Origin: Roseomonas genomospecies 6
Lineage (GTDB): Bacteria; Pseudomonadota; Alphaproteobacteria; Azospirillales; Azospirillaceae
Assembly (NCBI RefSeq): GCF_008365375.1
Contig: NZ_QOKW01000005.1
Coordinates: 62,001-126,000, forward strand
DNA: 64,000 bases
Direction of reading: 5' to 3'
Shown: positions 1 to 7,289 of the stretch, piece after piece
How positions within the stretch are numbered: the stretch's first letter is position 1
Layout of the letters: each line of letters opens with the position of its first letter
Notes under the pieces: model-generated
Seen by the model: only the letters and a program-made list of their open reading frames with translations
Told to the model about the DNA's origin: nothing
Database searches by the model: none
Program-made: the position numbers and the translations under genes

Positions 1-101
1 GAACAGGTCGGCTGAAATCGGCAGTGCCACCCGATGAAGGGCGACAGGGTCCACTGATAGCCGACCACGAGCGCGCGCAGAAAAAGGGCGAGCGGGCTCA
101 C
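1..101 (-). CDS. yidD: YidD membrane protein insertion efficiency factor (5' part only)
   Basis: This is the start of YidD, a small membrane-associated protein that helps YidC insert inner-membrane proteins. The gene runs off the left edge of the window, so only about 33 residues are visible. These carry the family's N-terminal signature: an amphipathic helix, then YQWTLSPFIG and a CRFQPTCS segment. The start is GTG at 99-101 and overlaps the rnpA stop codon, which suggests translational coupling. The order rpmH-rnpA-yidD is the usual bacterial one. The family is clear although the gene is truncated by the window. Confidence 0.88.
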   Translation of the reverse strand, partial: MSPLALFLRALVVGYQWTLSPFIGWHCRFQPTC

Positions 102-577
102 GCGCCGGCCTCCCCGCCGCCGGAACCGTTGCCGGTCCCGCCGTTGGGTGTGACGGCGTTTGGCCCGCCAGTCGCCTCGTTCTTGGCCTCGTTCCTCGAC
201 GCGTCGCGCCACAGGCCGAGACGTTTCAGCGCCGCTGTCAGATCGCCCAGCAGCTCCGTCCACGGCCTTTCGGCCGTCGCGGCGCGGGCCACCAGCACGA
301 AATCGTGACCGGGGGCCGCGTGGGCGGTCAGAATTTGGCGGGCCGCTTCGCGAAGGCGGCGGCGTGCGCGATTGCGCACGACCGCGTTCCCCACTTTGCG
401 GCTCGCCGTCAGGCCAAGACGAATCGGCGGCTCGCCAGGGGCGGGCCGCTGCCGTTCGTCGTGTCGGCGCACCTGCAGGATAAGGCCGGGAGCCACATGC
501 TTGCGCCGTGTGCCGGCCACGGCCAGAAATTCCGGCCGCCGCTTCAGGCGCCCGACCCTGGGGTCCGGCGCCGCCAT
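98..577 (-). CDS. rnpA: Ribonuclease P protein component
   Basis: RnpA is the protein subunit of RNase P, which matures tRNA 5' ends with the RnpB RNA. The N-terminus has the LKRRPEF motif, and the centre has the RNR-type signature RKVGNAVVRNRARRRLREA, the conserved basic helix that contacts RNA. At 159 residues it is longer than the usual 110-130. The extra length is a C-terminal tail of about 35 residues rich in Gly, Asn, Ala and Thr, which looks disordered and whose coding DNA also holds the yidD translation start region. It begins five bases after the rpmH stop. The ATG start places the conserved N-terminus correctly. Confidence 0.95.
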   Translation of the reverse strand: MAAPDPRVGRLKRRPEFLAVAGTRRKHVAPGLILQVRRHDERQRPAPGEPPIRLGLTASRKVGNAVVRNRARRRLREAARQILTAHAAPGHDFVLVARAATAERPWTELLGDLTAALKRLGLWRDASRNEAKNEATGGPNAVTPNGGTGNGSGGGEAGA

Positions 578-582
578 GCGTA

Positions 583-717
583 TCAGGCGCTCAGGACCTT
601 GCGGCCCTTGGCGCGACGGCGGGCAATCACCTTGCGGCCACCGACGGTCGCCATGCGGGCGCGGAAGCCATGCCGGCGCTTGCGCACGATTTTGCTGGGC
701 TGGAACGTGCGTTTCAC
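583..717 (-). CDS. rpmH: 50S ribosomal protein L34
   Basis: L34 is a 44-residue basic protein of the large ribosomal subunit. It shows the full family pattern: the KRTFQPS start, the [11 protein letters not shown] core and the [18 protein letters not shown] end. The start codon is GTG at 715-717, with GAGGAG about eight bases upstream; no ATG fits. It is first in the rpmH-rnpA-yidD operon and lies about 40 bases downstream of a strong promoter at 760-788. Confidence 0.97.
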   Translation of the reverse strand: MKRTFQPSKIVRKRRHGFRARMATVGGRKVIARRRAKGRKVLSA

Positions 718-759
718 GGCACCATACTCCTCGATCTCAGGGCAAAAAATGAGCCCCGC

Positions 760-788
760 TGTATAGAGGTACCGCCCCCCGGAGTCAA
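760..788 (-). promoter_or_regulatory. Sigma-70-type promoter of rpmH
   Basis: On the minus strand TTGACT (783-788) and TATACA (760-765) are separated by exactly 17 bases. This is a near-consensus housekeeping promoter, placed for a short leader before the rpmH GTG start at 717. The rest of 718-934 holds no gene and separates rpmH from the divergent gene at 935. Confidence 0.75.
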
Positions 789-934
789 TCACGCGCTGCC
801 ACCCAAGCGGGGGAAATATTCTCCGTCCGGATGGACGGCGGTGCAAAGGGGGGTGAAAAGGGGTAGGCGGCTGCCTCCCCCGCCGTGCGGCGTGTTTACC
901 CCCTGAAATCGCGAAAGGTCCGGGGGAAGTCGGC

Positions 935-2452
935 ATGCTGCACCGGCGGCAATTCATCGTGTCCAGAAACGCCCGCGCCCTTCGTCCGGATTGGGTGACG
1001 CGTGACATCGGAGGGCTGGTCCTGTCGCATGGGCCGGACCTGCCGGTGCGGCGCGTGCTGGGCGCGGACAAGACGGTGTGGCATCTGCTGGGTCTTCCCG
1101 TGCAGACCGACCCCGCCCGCCCCGACCCGGCGGAGGCGCTGGCCGAATCGCGGGCCGGGGCCATCGCGGACCTCTGCCGCTCCTGGACGGGCCGCTGGCT
1201 TCTGCTGAACAACCGCGCCGTTCACCTGGACACCGGCGGCACGCTCGGCTGCTTCTACGGGATGGTGGACGGCGATCTGACGCTGGCCTCCAGCGCCGGG
1301 GTGATGGCCGAACTGCTGGGGGACAAGGCCGTCTTCCGCCGCCCGCTGGCCCATGAGGCCGGGCTGGACTGGTACCCGCTGCCGGGCTCCGGGCTGGCGG
1401 GGGTGCGCCGGCTGCTGCCGACCCAGGTGCTCGACCCCGCGCGTCCGATGGACGACGAGGGGTTCCTGACCTTCCGCCGGCCCTTCCCGCCGGTTCCGCC
1501 GGGTTTTTCCGATTCGCTGGCCTATGACCGGATGGAATCGATCCTGGTCACCGCCATCCGCAACCTGCACCGCACCCTGTCGAATCCGGAAGCCTCGGGG
1601 CCGGAGGGCGGGAACCGCCCGCTGATGCTCCAGCTCACCGCCGGGTACGACACGCGGCTGCTGCTGGCCGCGGCCCACAAGGCGGAGGTGCCCTTTGCCA
1701 CCTTCACCTTCGACCACCGCGACCTGACGCCGGGCGACCGCAAGCTGCCGCCGAAGCTGGCCCGGCTGGCCGGGGTGGAGCATCACCTGATCCCCTGTCC
1801 GCCGCTGGACGCCCAGCGCGCGCGGGACTACGCCGCCCACACCGGCGGGCACACCGCGGCGATGGACGGGGAATTCTACGCCAACGGCGCCTGGGACGGC
1901 GTTCCGGAGGGGGCCGTCGTGCTGCACGGCGGGGTGTTCGAGGTGGCGCGCTGCTTCTACTGGGGCCAGATCCCGCCGGGCCTCGCCCCGGACGGAGAGG
2001 ACACCGCCGCCCGCCTGTTCGACGCCTTCCGCGGCAAGCTCTACAACCCGCCGTCCCATTGCGAGGCGTTGCGCGAATGGCTGGCCTGGGTGGCCCGCAC
2101 GCCGGACGTCCTGCCGGGCGGCACCATGGATCTGCGGGACCGCTTCTATCTGGAGCAGCGGGTGGCCGGCTGGCTGTCGGCCATCGACCAGGGGGTGGAC
2201 CTGACCGGGCGGCAGCTCTTCCAGGTCGGCAACTGCGCGGACTTCCTGGCGATCGCCCTGGCCATGCCGGTGGAGGTCCGCCGCTCCAGCCAGCATCAGG
2301 CGGAGCTGATCCGCCGCATGGCCCCCGATCTGCTGAGCGAACCGATCAACCCGCCGCAGCCCGCCGTCCTGCGCCAGCTCCGCAAACTGCCGCGCCGCCT
2401 GAACAAGCTGCGCACGGCGATCGGGCATCACTTGGCGCGGACGTCGGCGTAA
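935..2452 (+). CDS. Asparagine-synthase-like ATP-pyrophosphatase protein, no catalytic glutaminase Cys
   Basis: This 505-residue protein resembles the asparagine synthetase B superfamily. Around residues 230-241 it has [15 protein letters not shown], matching the ATP-binding P-loop (SGG.DS) of ATP-pyrophosphatases. Residues about 85-130 look like the glutaminase-fold half, with the phrase [12 protein letters not shown], but the nucleophilic Cys2 of true asparagine synthetases is absent because the protein starts MLHRRQ. It may therefore form an amide from ammonia, or activate another carboxylate. Members of this group often sit in polysaccharide loci, and this one borders the glycosyltransferase cluster. 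It is transcribed alone on the plus strand; the substrate cannot be told. The ATG at 935 has a GGGGGAAG-type ribosome site upstream. Confidence 0.7.
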   Translation: MLHRRQFIVSRNARALRPDWVTRDIGGLVLSHGPDLPVRRVLGADKTVWHLLGLPVQTDPARPDPAEALAESRAGAIADLCRSWTGRWLLLNNRAVHLDTGGTLGCFYGMVDGDLTLASSAGVMAELLGDKAVFRRPLAHEAGLDWYPLPGSGLAGVRRLLPTQVLDPARPMDDEGFLTFRRPFPPVPPGFSDSLAYDRMESILVTAIRNLHRTLSNPEASGPEGGNRPLMLQLTAGYDTRLLLAAAHKAEVPFATFTFDHRDLTPGDRKLPPKLARLAGVEHHLIPCPPLDAQRARDYAAHTGGHTAAMDGEFYANGAWDGVPEGAVVLHGGVFEVARCFYWGQIPPGLAPDGEDTAARLFDAFRGKLYNPPSHCEALREWLAWVARTPDVLPGGTMDLRDRFYLEQRVAGWLSAIDQGVDLTGRQLFQVGNCADFLAIALAMPVEVRRSSQHQAELIRRMAPDLLSEPINPPQPAVLRQLRKLPRRLNKLRTAIGHHLARTSA

Positions 2453-2461
2453 GAGGCTTTT

Positions 2462-2498
2462 GCCCCCTCCCTAACCCTCCCCCGCTTCGCAGGGGAGG
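2462..2498. repeat. GC-rich palindromic repeat, copy 1 (single)
   Basis: A CCCCCTCCCTAACC leader is followed by an inverted repeat, arms CCTCCCC (2476-2482) and GGGGAGG (2492-2498), with a TTCGC-containing loop. Similar copies lie near 19161, 28995, 32301 and 44199. This copy overlaps the 3' end of the glycosyltransferase gene and supplies its stop codon. Confidence 0.8.
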
Positions 2499-3394
2499 CG
2501 ATCGGGGTGCGGTGGCGGGGGAGTGTGGCGCGAGCCCGGCGCAGCGGTGGCGGCCAGATGCAGCCAGCGGCGGTAGGCGTCCTCGCTCACGGGGGCGCGG
2601 TGCTTCAGGCCGATGCGGAGGATTTCCGGCAGGGCCAGCAACACCTTCAGGTCGGTCAGCCGCGGGCCGTGGCGCAGGTTCTTCCAACTGTTGCCGATCC
2701 AGCTCCGAAGGAAGCGCCGGGGCAGCAGGCCGGCGGGGCAGCGGGCGATCTCGCGGATCAGATCGTTGCGGTGGTTGTAGAAACGCTCCAGCCCCGGCTT
2801 GCGGCCTTTCTCGCTCTTGTCGTGATAGACCATGATTCCGGGCAGGGCGACCACGCGGTGGCCGGCGCCGATCAGCCGCAGGCAGCGGTCCTTCTCCTCC
2901 CCCTGGCGGTACAGCTCCGGCATGTAGAGGCCGATGGCGGCGACGGCGCGGCGGCGCAGCAGGTGCCCGCAGCCGACGTACCAGGGCGCGTCGAAGGGAT
3001 CGGCCCGCGGCGGGAAATAGACGAGCCCGTCGCGCGTCTCGATGTTGCAGGCCGCCGCCGCCACGTCCGCGTGCGCCTCCATGAAGGCCACCGCGCGGGC
3101 GAGGCCGTCCGGCTCGGCGAACCAGGAATCGTCGTCCACCGACAGCACGTAATCGCCCGCCGTGTTCACGAAGCCGAAGTTGCGGGCGTAGATCAGCCCG
3201 GCGTTGTGCGGCAGCCGGACATAGCGGACGGTGGGGAACTCCGTCCGGACCATCGCGTCGGTGCCGTCCGTGGACCCGTCGTCCACCACCAGGATCTCCG
3301 CCACCGGGTGCGTCTGGGCGAGCAGGCGGGACAGCGCCGTGCGAAGCTCCGGCGCGCGGTTGAAGGTGGCGATGACGGCGCTGACCGTGGGCAT
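2471..3394 (-). CDS. Family 2 glycosyltransferase
   Basis: This 307-residue GT-A fold enzyme probably adds one sugar to the lipid-linked repeat unit on the cytoplasmic face of the inner membrane. It opens with SAVIATFNRAPELRTAL, has ILVVDDGSTDGT near residues 34-45 (nucleotide binding) and SVDDDSW near 85-91, the metal-binding DxD region. The acceptor domain includes a MPELYRQGEEKDRCLR stretch. The ATG at 3392-3394 shares one base with the stop of the upstream glycosyltransferase gene, so the two are coupled. The last eight residues (LPCEAGEG) and the TAG stop are encoded by a dispersed palindromic repeat, so the natural C-terminus was altered by repeat insertion. The donor sugar is unknown. 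Confidence 0.9.
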   Translation of the reverse strand: MPTVSAVIATFNRAPELRTALSRLLAQTHPVAEILVVDDGSTDGTDAMVRTEFPTVRYVRLPHNAGLIYARNFGFVNTAGDYVLSVDDDSWFAEPDGLARAVAFMEAHADVAAAACNIETRDGLVYFPPRADPFDAPWYVGCGHLLRRRAVAAIGLYMPELYRQGEEKDRCLRLIGAGHRVVALPGIMVYHDKSEKGRKPGLERFYNHRNDLIREIARCPAGLLPRRFLRSWIGNSWKNLRHGPRLTDLKVLLALPEILRIGLKHRAPVSEDAYRRWLHLAATAAPGSRHTPPPPHPDRLPCEAGEG

Positions 3395-4383
3395 CACGCG
3401 ACCTCGCTGGACGACGACGAGGAGGCGCGCGGGCGTTCCGGCAGGGGGAGCATGACCGGCGGGCGCTTCAGCTCCTCCGGATAGTCGTCGCGCAGGCCGG
3501 CCAGGTAACTGTTCAGGAAGACCCGCAGGCCCCGGAAATCCCGGTTCGCCAGATAATGGGCGGTGTATTTGGCGATCATGCGGGGAATCACCGCCGCCTT
3601 CTCGTAATTGGCGTGGATGTAGCCCATGTTGCGGAAGAAGTGCGGCGCCCGGTCGGCCCGCATCGTCTCCACCGTGCCCAGCCGTCCGCCCAGCACCTTG
3701 TGCTCCGTCCGCGACATGCCGGGATGGATGTGGACCGCCTTCACCGCGGTGCCGGCCTTCAGCCCGGCGCGGCGGGCGCGCAGGGTGAATTCGTACTCGT
3801 CGCCCCAGATGAACATCTCGCGCTTCACGTTGCCGATCCGCTCGAACACGGCGCGCCCGATCAGCGTGCCGTTGAACAGCGCGATGGTGCCCGGAACCAG
3901 CCCGTCCACCGCCCGCGCCGTCAGGCTGTCGGGGTCGCGGGTGCCCTGCATGGGAAAGGCGAGGGTGGAGCGGTCCTCCGCCGCCAGCACCAGCGGGCCG
4001 ACCATGTCCAGCCCGTGCCGCTGCGCCTGGGCCAGCAGTTCGGCCAGCGCGCCCGGCTGCGGAATGCCGTCGTCGTCGGTGCTCCAGACCCAGCGGCAGC
4101 CGAGGCCGAGCGCCGTGTCGAACGCCGTGTGGTAGGCACCGGCGGACCCGCAATTGGCCTGCCGCACCACCACCAGAACGTCGCCCCGCTCCTCCCTCTG
4201 CGCGGCCAGCCACTCCGGCGTGCCGTCGCCGGACCCGCTGTCAACGACCACCAGCCGTTCCGGACGCGGATGCTGCCCGAGGATCGCCGCGACGCAGGTC
4301 GCCAGCAGAGGCAGGCGGTTGTGGGTCACGACGATCGCCACGACGCCGTGGGCGACGTCCGCCGGGAGTGTGTCCTGTGCCAT
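3394..4383 (-). CDS. Family 2 glycosyltransferase, GlfT2/rhamnosyltransferase-like
   Basis: This 329-residue GT2 enzyme has AIVVTHNRLPLLATC at the N-terminus, LVVVDSGSGDGT for nucleotide binding, the metal-binding WSTDDDGIPQPG segment and the acceptor-side WGDEYEFTLRARRAG motif. The spacing of the last two and the later FFRNMGY segment recall galactofuranosyl- and rhamnosyltransferases, so a deoxyhexose or furanose donor is possible. The ATG at 4383 is preferred over an in-frame upstream codon at 4443 because AGGAAGGA lies about ten bases before it. It follows the SGNH-like gene by 29 bases and overlaps the next glycosyltransferase by one base. A Ser-rich run lies near the C-terminus. Confidence 0.9.
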   Translation of the reverse strand: MAQDTLPADVAHGVVAIVVTHNRLPLLATCVAAILGQHPRPERLVVVDSGSGDGTPEWLAAQREERGDVLVVVRQANCGSAGAYHTAFDTALGLGCRWVWSTDDDGIPQPGALAELLAQAQRHGLDMVGPLVLAAEDRSTLAFPMQGTRDPDSLTARAVDGLVPGTIALFNGTLIGRAVFERIGNVKREMFIWGDEYEFTLRARRAGLKAGTAVKAVHIHPGMSRTEHKVLGGRLGTVETMRADRAPHFFRNMGYIHANYEKAAVIPRMIAKYTAHYLANRDFRGLRVFLNSYLAGLRDDYPEELKRPPVMLPLPERPRASSSSSSEVA

Positions 4384-4412
4384 GGCCGGGCGGTCCTTCC
4401 TGGTCCTGTCCG

Positions 4413-5603
4413 TCAATCGGTTCGGGTGCGATAAGGGGGGCAATCGGGCTGTGTCGGCCGGCAGGGCAGGATGGCGACGTTCGGCGACCGGTCGGCGGCG
4501 GTCAGCACCCCCATCCGCTCCAGCGTCCGGGCGACCGTGCGCGCGGCGTAGAGCTGCCCCTCCAGGCCCCAGCGGCTGCCGTTGGGCGCGTAGAGATCCC
4601 GCACCCCGCCCGCGGCCAGCGCCGTCAGGCCGGAGGCCAGCGGCACCGTCCGCAGGGTCGGGTCGGCGCTCAGGACCTCGTCCACGGCGGACCGGTGGGG
4701 CGGGGGGGCGAGAAGGAAATCGGCGTAGACCGTGCCCTTGTCCGGCGCCACCAGCAGCAGGAAGCGTGTCACCCCGTTGGCTTCGACCGCGTCCTGGATC
4801 GCGTGCAGGCCGGCGCGCCGGTCCTCCAGAAGTCGGCGGTCGGTGCGCCAGGGCCGGAAGTCCTCGGCGTGGAAGAGCGTCGTCGTCGCGGCGGCGGAGC
4901 TGAACAGCCCGGCATAGGCCAGCGTCCGCTCCTCCACCGGCCCGTCCACCATGTTCAGCACCGCGCGCGGCAGCGCCTTGACCAGCAGGTCCAGCGCGTG
5001 GCCGACCGGCGGCGGGTCCCAGACCTGCGCGCGGGCGCGCTGCAAGGGCCGCGGCGAGCGGTCGAGGGGTTGGGCCGCGATGGGGGCGGGGTCCGCGGCC
5101 TTGTGGGGGCGGGCGGCGGTGACGGTGGACAGCTCCAGACTGCCGACGCGCTCCCTCAGGTCGCGTTCGGACAGTTGCAGCACCAGCGTCCGCGGCGGAC
5201 GCTCCCGGAAATCCGGAGAGGCCAGATAGGCGGACAGCGACGCGGACAGGGGCGGGGCGTCCGCCGGCTGCACGCCCACGGTCAGGCCGGTCAGGTTGCG
5301 CAGATGGTCGGTCCAGTAACGGCCGTGGGGGGCGTGGCGCTCCTCCGCTCCGGGCCGGGAAAAGCCGTCGCCGAACACCAGCACGTCGTAGGAGGCGCCG
5401 GGCCGCGCCGCTTCGGCCAGCGGCGGCACGAAGATCGCCTGCGGGGCCGTCGGACCGAAGCGGTTCTCCGCGAAGCCGCCCAGGCGCGTCAGATCGCCGT
5501 CCGGCGGGTCGAGCGCGAAGGCAAGCGGCATAAGCACGGCCACGCCCAGGGCCAGCCCGCGCAGCACGATCCGGTCCAGCCCGCCTCTCACGGGTCGCCT
5601 CAC
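4413..5603 (-). CDS. AlgJ/AlgX-like SGNH acetyltransferase-family protein with altered nucleophile motif
   Basis: This protein of about 396 residues has an N-terminal membrane anchor (hydrophobic residues about 12-31) and a periplasmic domain like AlgJ and AlgX, which O-acetylate exported polysaccharides. Two family landmarks are visible: YDVLVFGDGFSRPG at residues 72-85 and LLLVAPDKGTVYADFL near the C-terminus. In active members the first reads GDSFS, with Ser as nucleophile; here residue 80 is Gly (codon ggc), so it may be a non-catalytic carrier or binding subunit. No MBOAT acyltransferase partner (AlgI) is in the window. The start is GTG at 5601-5603, overlapping the polymerase stop as GTGA. 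Confidence 0.72.
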   Translation of the reverse strand: MRRPVRGGLDRIVLRGLALGVAVLMPLAFALDPPDGDLTRLGGFAENRFGPTAPQAIFVPPLAEAARPGASYDVLVFGDGFSRPGAEERHAPHGRYWTDHLRNLTGLTVGVQPADAPPLSASLSAYLASPDFRERPPRTLVLQLSERDLRERVGSLELSTVTAARPHKAADPAPIAAQPLDRSPRPLQRARAQVWDPPPVGHALDLLVKALPRAVLNMVDGPVEERTLAYAGLFSSAAATTTLFHAEDFRPWRTDRRLLEDRRAGLHAIQDAVEANGVTRFLLLVAPDKGTVYADFLLAPPPHRSAVDEVLSADPTLRTVPLASGLTALAAGGVRDLYAPNGSRWGLEGQLYAARTVARTLERMGVLTAADRSPNVAILPCRPTQPDCPPYRTRTD

Positions 5604-6997
5604 GCCCGGTCCGCGGGCAGGCGGAAGGCGGGCGGGCGGCGCAGGGGAAGACGCAGCTCCGCGCCGCTGCCGATCCAGACGCGCAACGCCTTGGTCGCGC
5701 CGATCCACAGGAGGATGGGCAGAAGCGAGAAGAAGCCGAACTTGACGATGGTGATGTTGCCGTCGCGGTACCATTGCAGCGACAGCGGGATGAAGGCGCA
5801 ATAGAACAGCACCGCGTATCGGTTGGTGAAGCCCGACTCCCAGAACCAGCGGTGCAGCCGGCCCAGGATCAGCCCGACCACCACCATGGTGACGATCACC
5901 CCGATCCACCCCGCGCTCATCCAGCCGTCGCCGGCCAGCGAGGTGGTCAGGTTGGAGAAGTTGCCGTAATCGTGGAGCGACACCCATTTGACCGGCGCGC
6001 CGATGGGCTTGTCCGGCCACAGCATGCGCGGGATCGGTTCGGTGAACAGTTGCAGGTACTGGGTGAACCAGGTGTAGGTCCCCGACTGCTGCGGCACCGC
6101 CCACAGGATGAAGGCCAGGAAGTCGAAGTTGGCGATGTCCTGGTTCGACACGCTCTCCACGAAGGAGCCCTGGCCGCCCTGGAAGATGCTGAACAGCTTG
6201 CCCGGACTCTCGGTGCCGGCCAGAACGCCGCGCAGGAAGTCGCGGTTGTTGCCCAGCGTGTGGAACAGCAGAAGCACCGGCAGGCCGATGGCGAGCTGCC
6301 ACCAGCGGAACCACTTCGTGCGGGTGTGGTAGAGCACCAGCAGCACCATGCCCAGCACGCCCATGATGATCGCCCAGCGCCCCCAGCCCAGATAGGCGCG
6401 GTAGCTGACGAAGGCGAGGAAGGGGATGAAGGACAGCGGGTGGAAGCGGCTGACCCAGATGATGCCCAGCGTCAGCGGCAGGCCCATCGAATGGGCTTCG
6501 GCGATGTAGCCCGTGGTGTTGACGTAGACCGGTTGTCCGGTCAGTGGGTCGCGCTCCATCTGCACGTCGCCGGTGCCGGTGAAATCCGCTCCATCCTGCC
6601 GCAGGATCGCCGAGTAGATCGCCAGCGGCCCCAGCGCCGCCACGGTCAGGGCGAAGGCGGTGATGTCCAGCCGGTCGAAGGTGAAGGTGGGCGCCCGGCT
6701 GAAGTCCGGCTTCACCCGTCCGGACCAGCCGCAGGCGACGGAGAAGGCGACCAGCGCGACCGAACTGACCGTCAGCGACTTCACGAATTCCGCGGCACTC
6801 GGCCAGTAGCCCATGAAGAGCCAGGCGTTGTCGATCCCGAAGCCGTGGACCAGCAGCGGGCGGATCACGAAGACCAGCGTGTGGAAGACCAGATAGTAGG
6901 TCAGAGGGTGGAACATCGACGCGGTGCCGGTGCTCAGGAACACCACGACGACCAGAGCCACGACCAGCACCTGTGCGATCAACGCCGTTTCGATCAT
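5600..6997 (-). CDS. Wzy-like O-antigen/exopolysaccharide polymerase
   Basis: This 465-residue multi-spanning membrane protein starts with a hydrophobic helix (residues about 5-25) and has some ten or more further predicted segments, with a long soluble loop around residues 265-345. That topology, and its place first in an operon with an acetyltransferase-like protein and two glycosyltransferases, fit the Wzy polymerase that joins undecaprenol-linked repeat units in the periplasm. Sequence identity within this family is always low, so the call rests on topology and context. The ATG at 6997 has a GAGGAAGG ribosome site that is part of a 15-bp tandem duplication just upstream. It overlaps the next gene by four bases. 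Confidence 0.75.
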   Translation of the reverse strand: MIETALIAQVLVVALVVVVFLSTGTASMFHPLTYYLVFHTLVFVIRPLLVHGFGIDNAWLFMGYWPSAAEFVKSLTVSSVALVAFSVACGWSGRVKPDFSRAPTFTFDRLDITAFALTVAALGPLAIYSAILRQDGADFTGTGDVQMERDPLTGQPVYVNTTGYIAEAHSMGLPLTLGIIWVSRFHPLSFIPFLAFVSYRAYLGWGRWAIIMGVLGMVLLVLYHTRTKWFRWWQLAIGLPVLLLFHTLGNNRDFLRGVLAGTESPGKLFSIFQGGQGSFVESVSNQDIANFDFLAFILWAVPQQSGTYTWFTQYLQLFTEPIPRMLWPDKPIGAPVKWVSLHDYGNFSNLTTSLAGDGWMSAGWIGVIVTMVVVGLILGRLHRWFWESGFTNRYAVLFYCAFIPLSLQWYRDGNITIVKFGFFSLLPILLWIGATKALRVWIGSGAELRLPLRRPPAFRLPADRA

Positions 6998-7006
6998 GCC
7001 GGGCTC

Positions 7007-7036
7007 CGCCTTCCTCGTGAACGCCTTCCTCGTGAA
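7007..7036. repeat. Exact 15-bp tandem duplication
   Basis: The unit CGCCTTCCTCGTGAA occurs twice in direct contact (7007-7021, 7022-7036) just upstream of the polymerase gene. Each copy contains a Shine-Dalgarno-like GAGGAAGG on the minus strand. A second, 13-of-15 duplication (GCAACACCGCCGAAA and GCAACACCGCCGGCA) lies at 7113-7142 in the same divergent intergenic region. Confidence 0.85.
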
Positions 7037-7289
7037 CGCGCGTCACCGCCGGCCACGGCCGGTGGTGACGGCCGGTGGGGCGGTGTCGTCGTGCCTGCCG
7101 TCGTGACCGAAGGCAACACCGCCGAAAGCAACACCGCCGGCACCGGTCGGGTCCCCCCGTCCGGGAACGCAGACGGCGAAGGCGGCCCGGTCAGGGCTAT
7201 CCGCGCAGCGCCTTCGTGGCACCCCGTCCGCGCTTTTGCTTCGTCCGCCCCCCGCCGCCAGTTTCGCTGGGGTGCCGAACGGAGGTGAT

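Noticed and set aside
896..2431. Long minus-strand open frame across the asparagine-synthase-like gene
   Set aside because: It is the antisense shadow of the gene at 935-2452. Its composition is Arg/Gly/Gln repeats without protein-like motifs.
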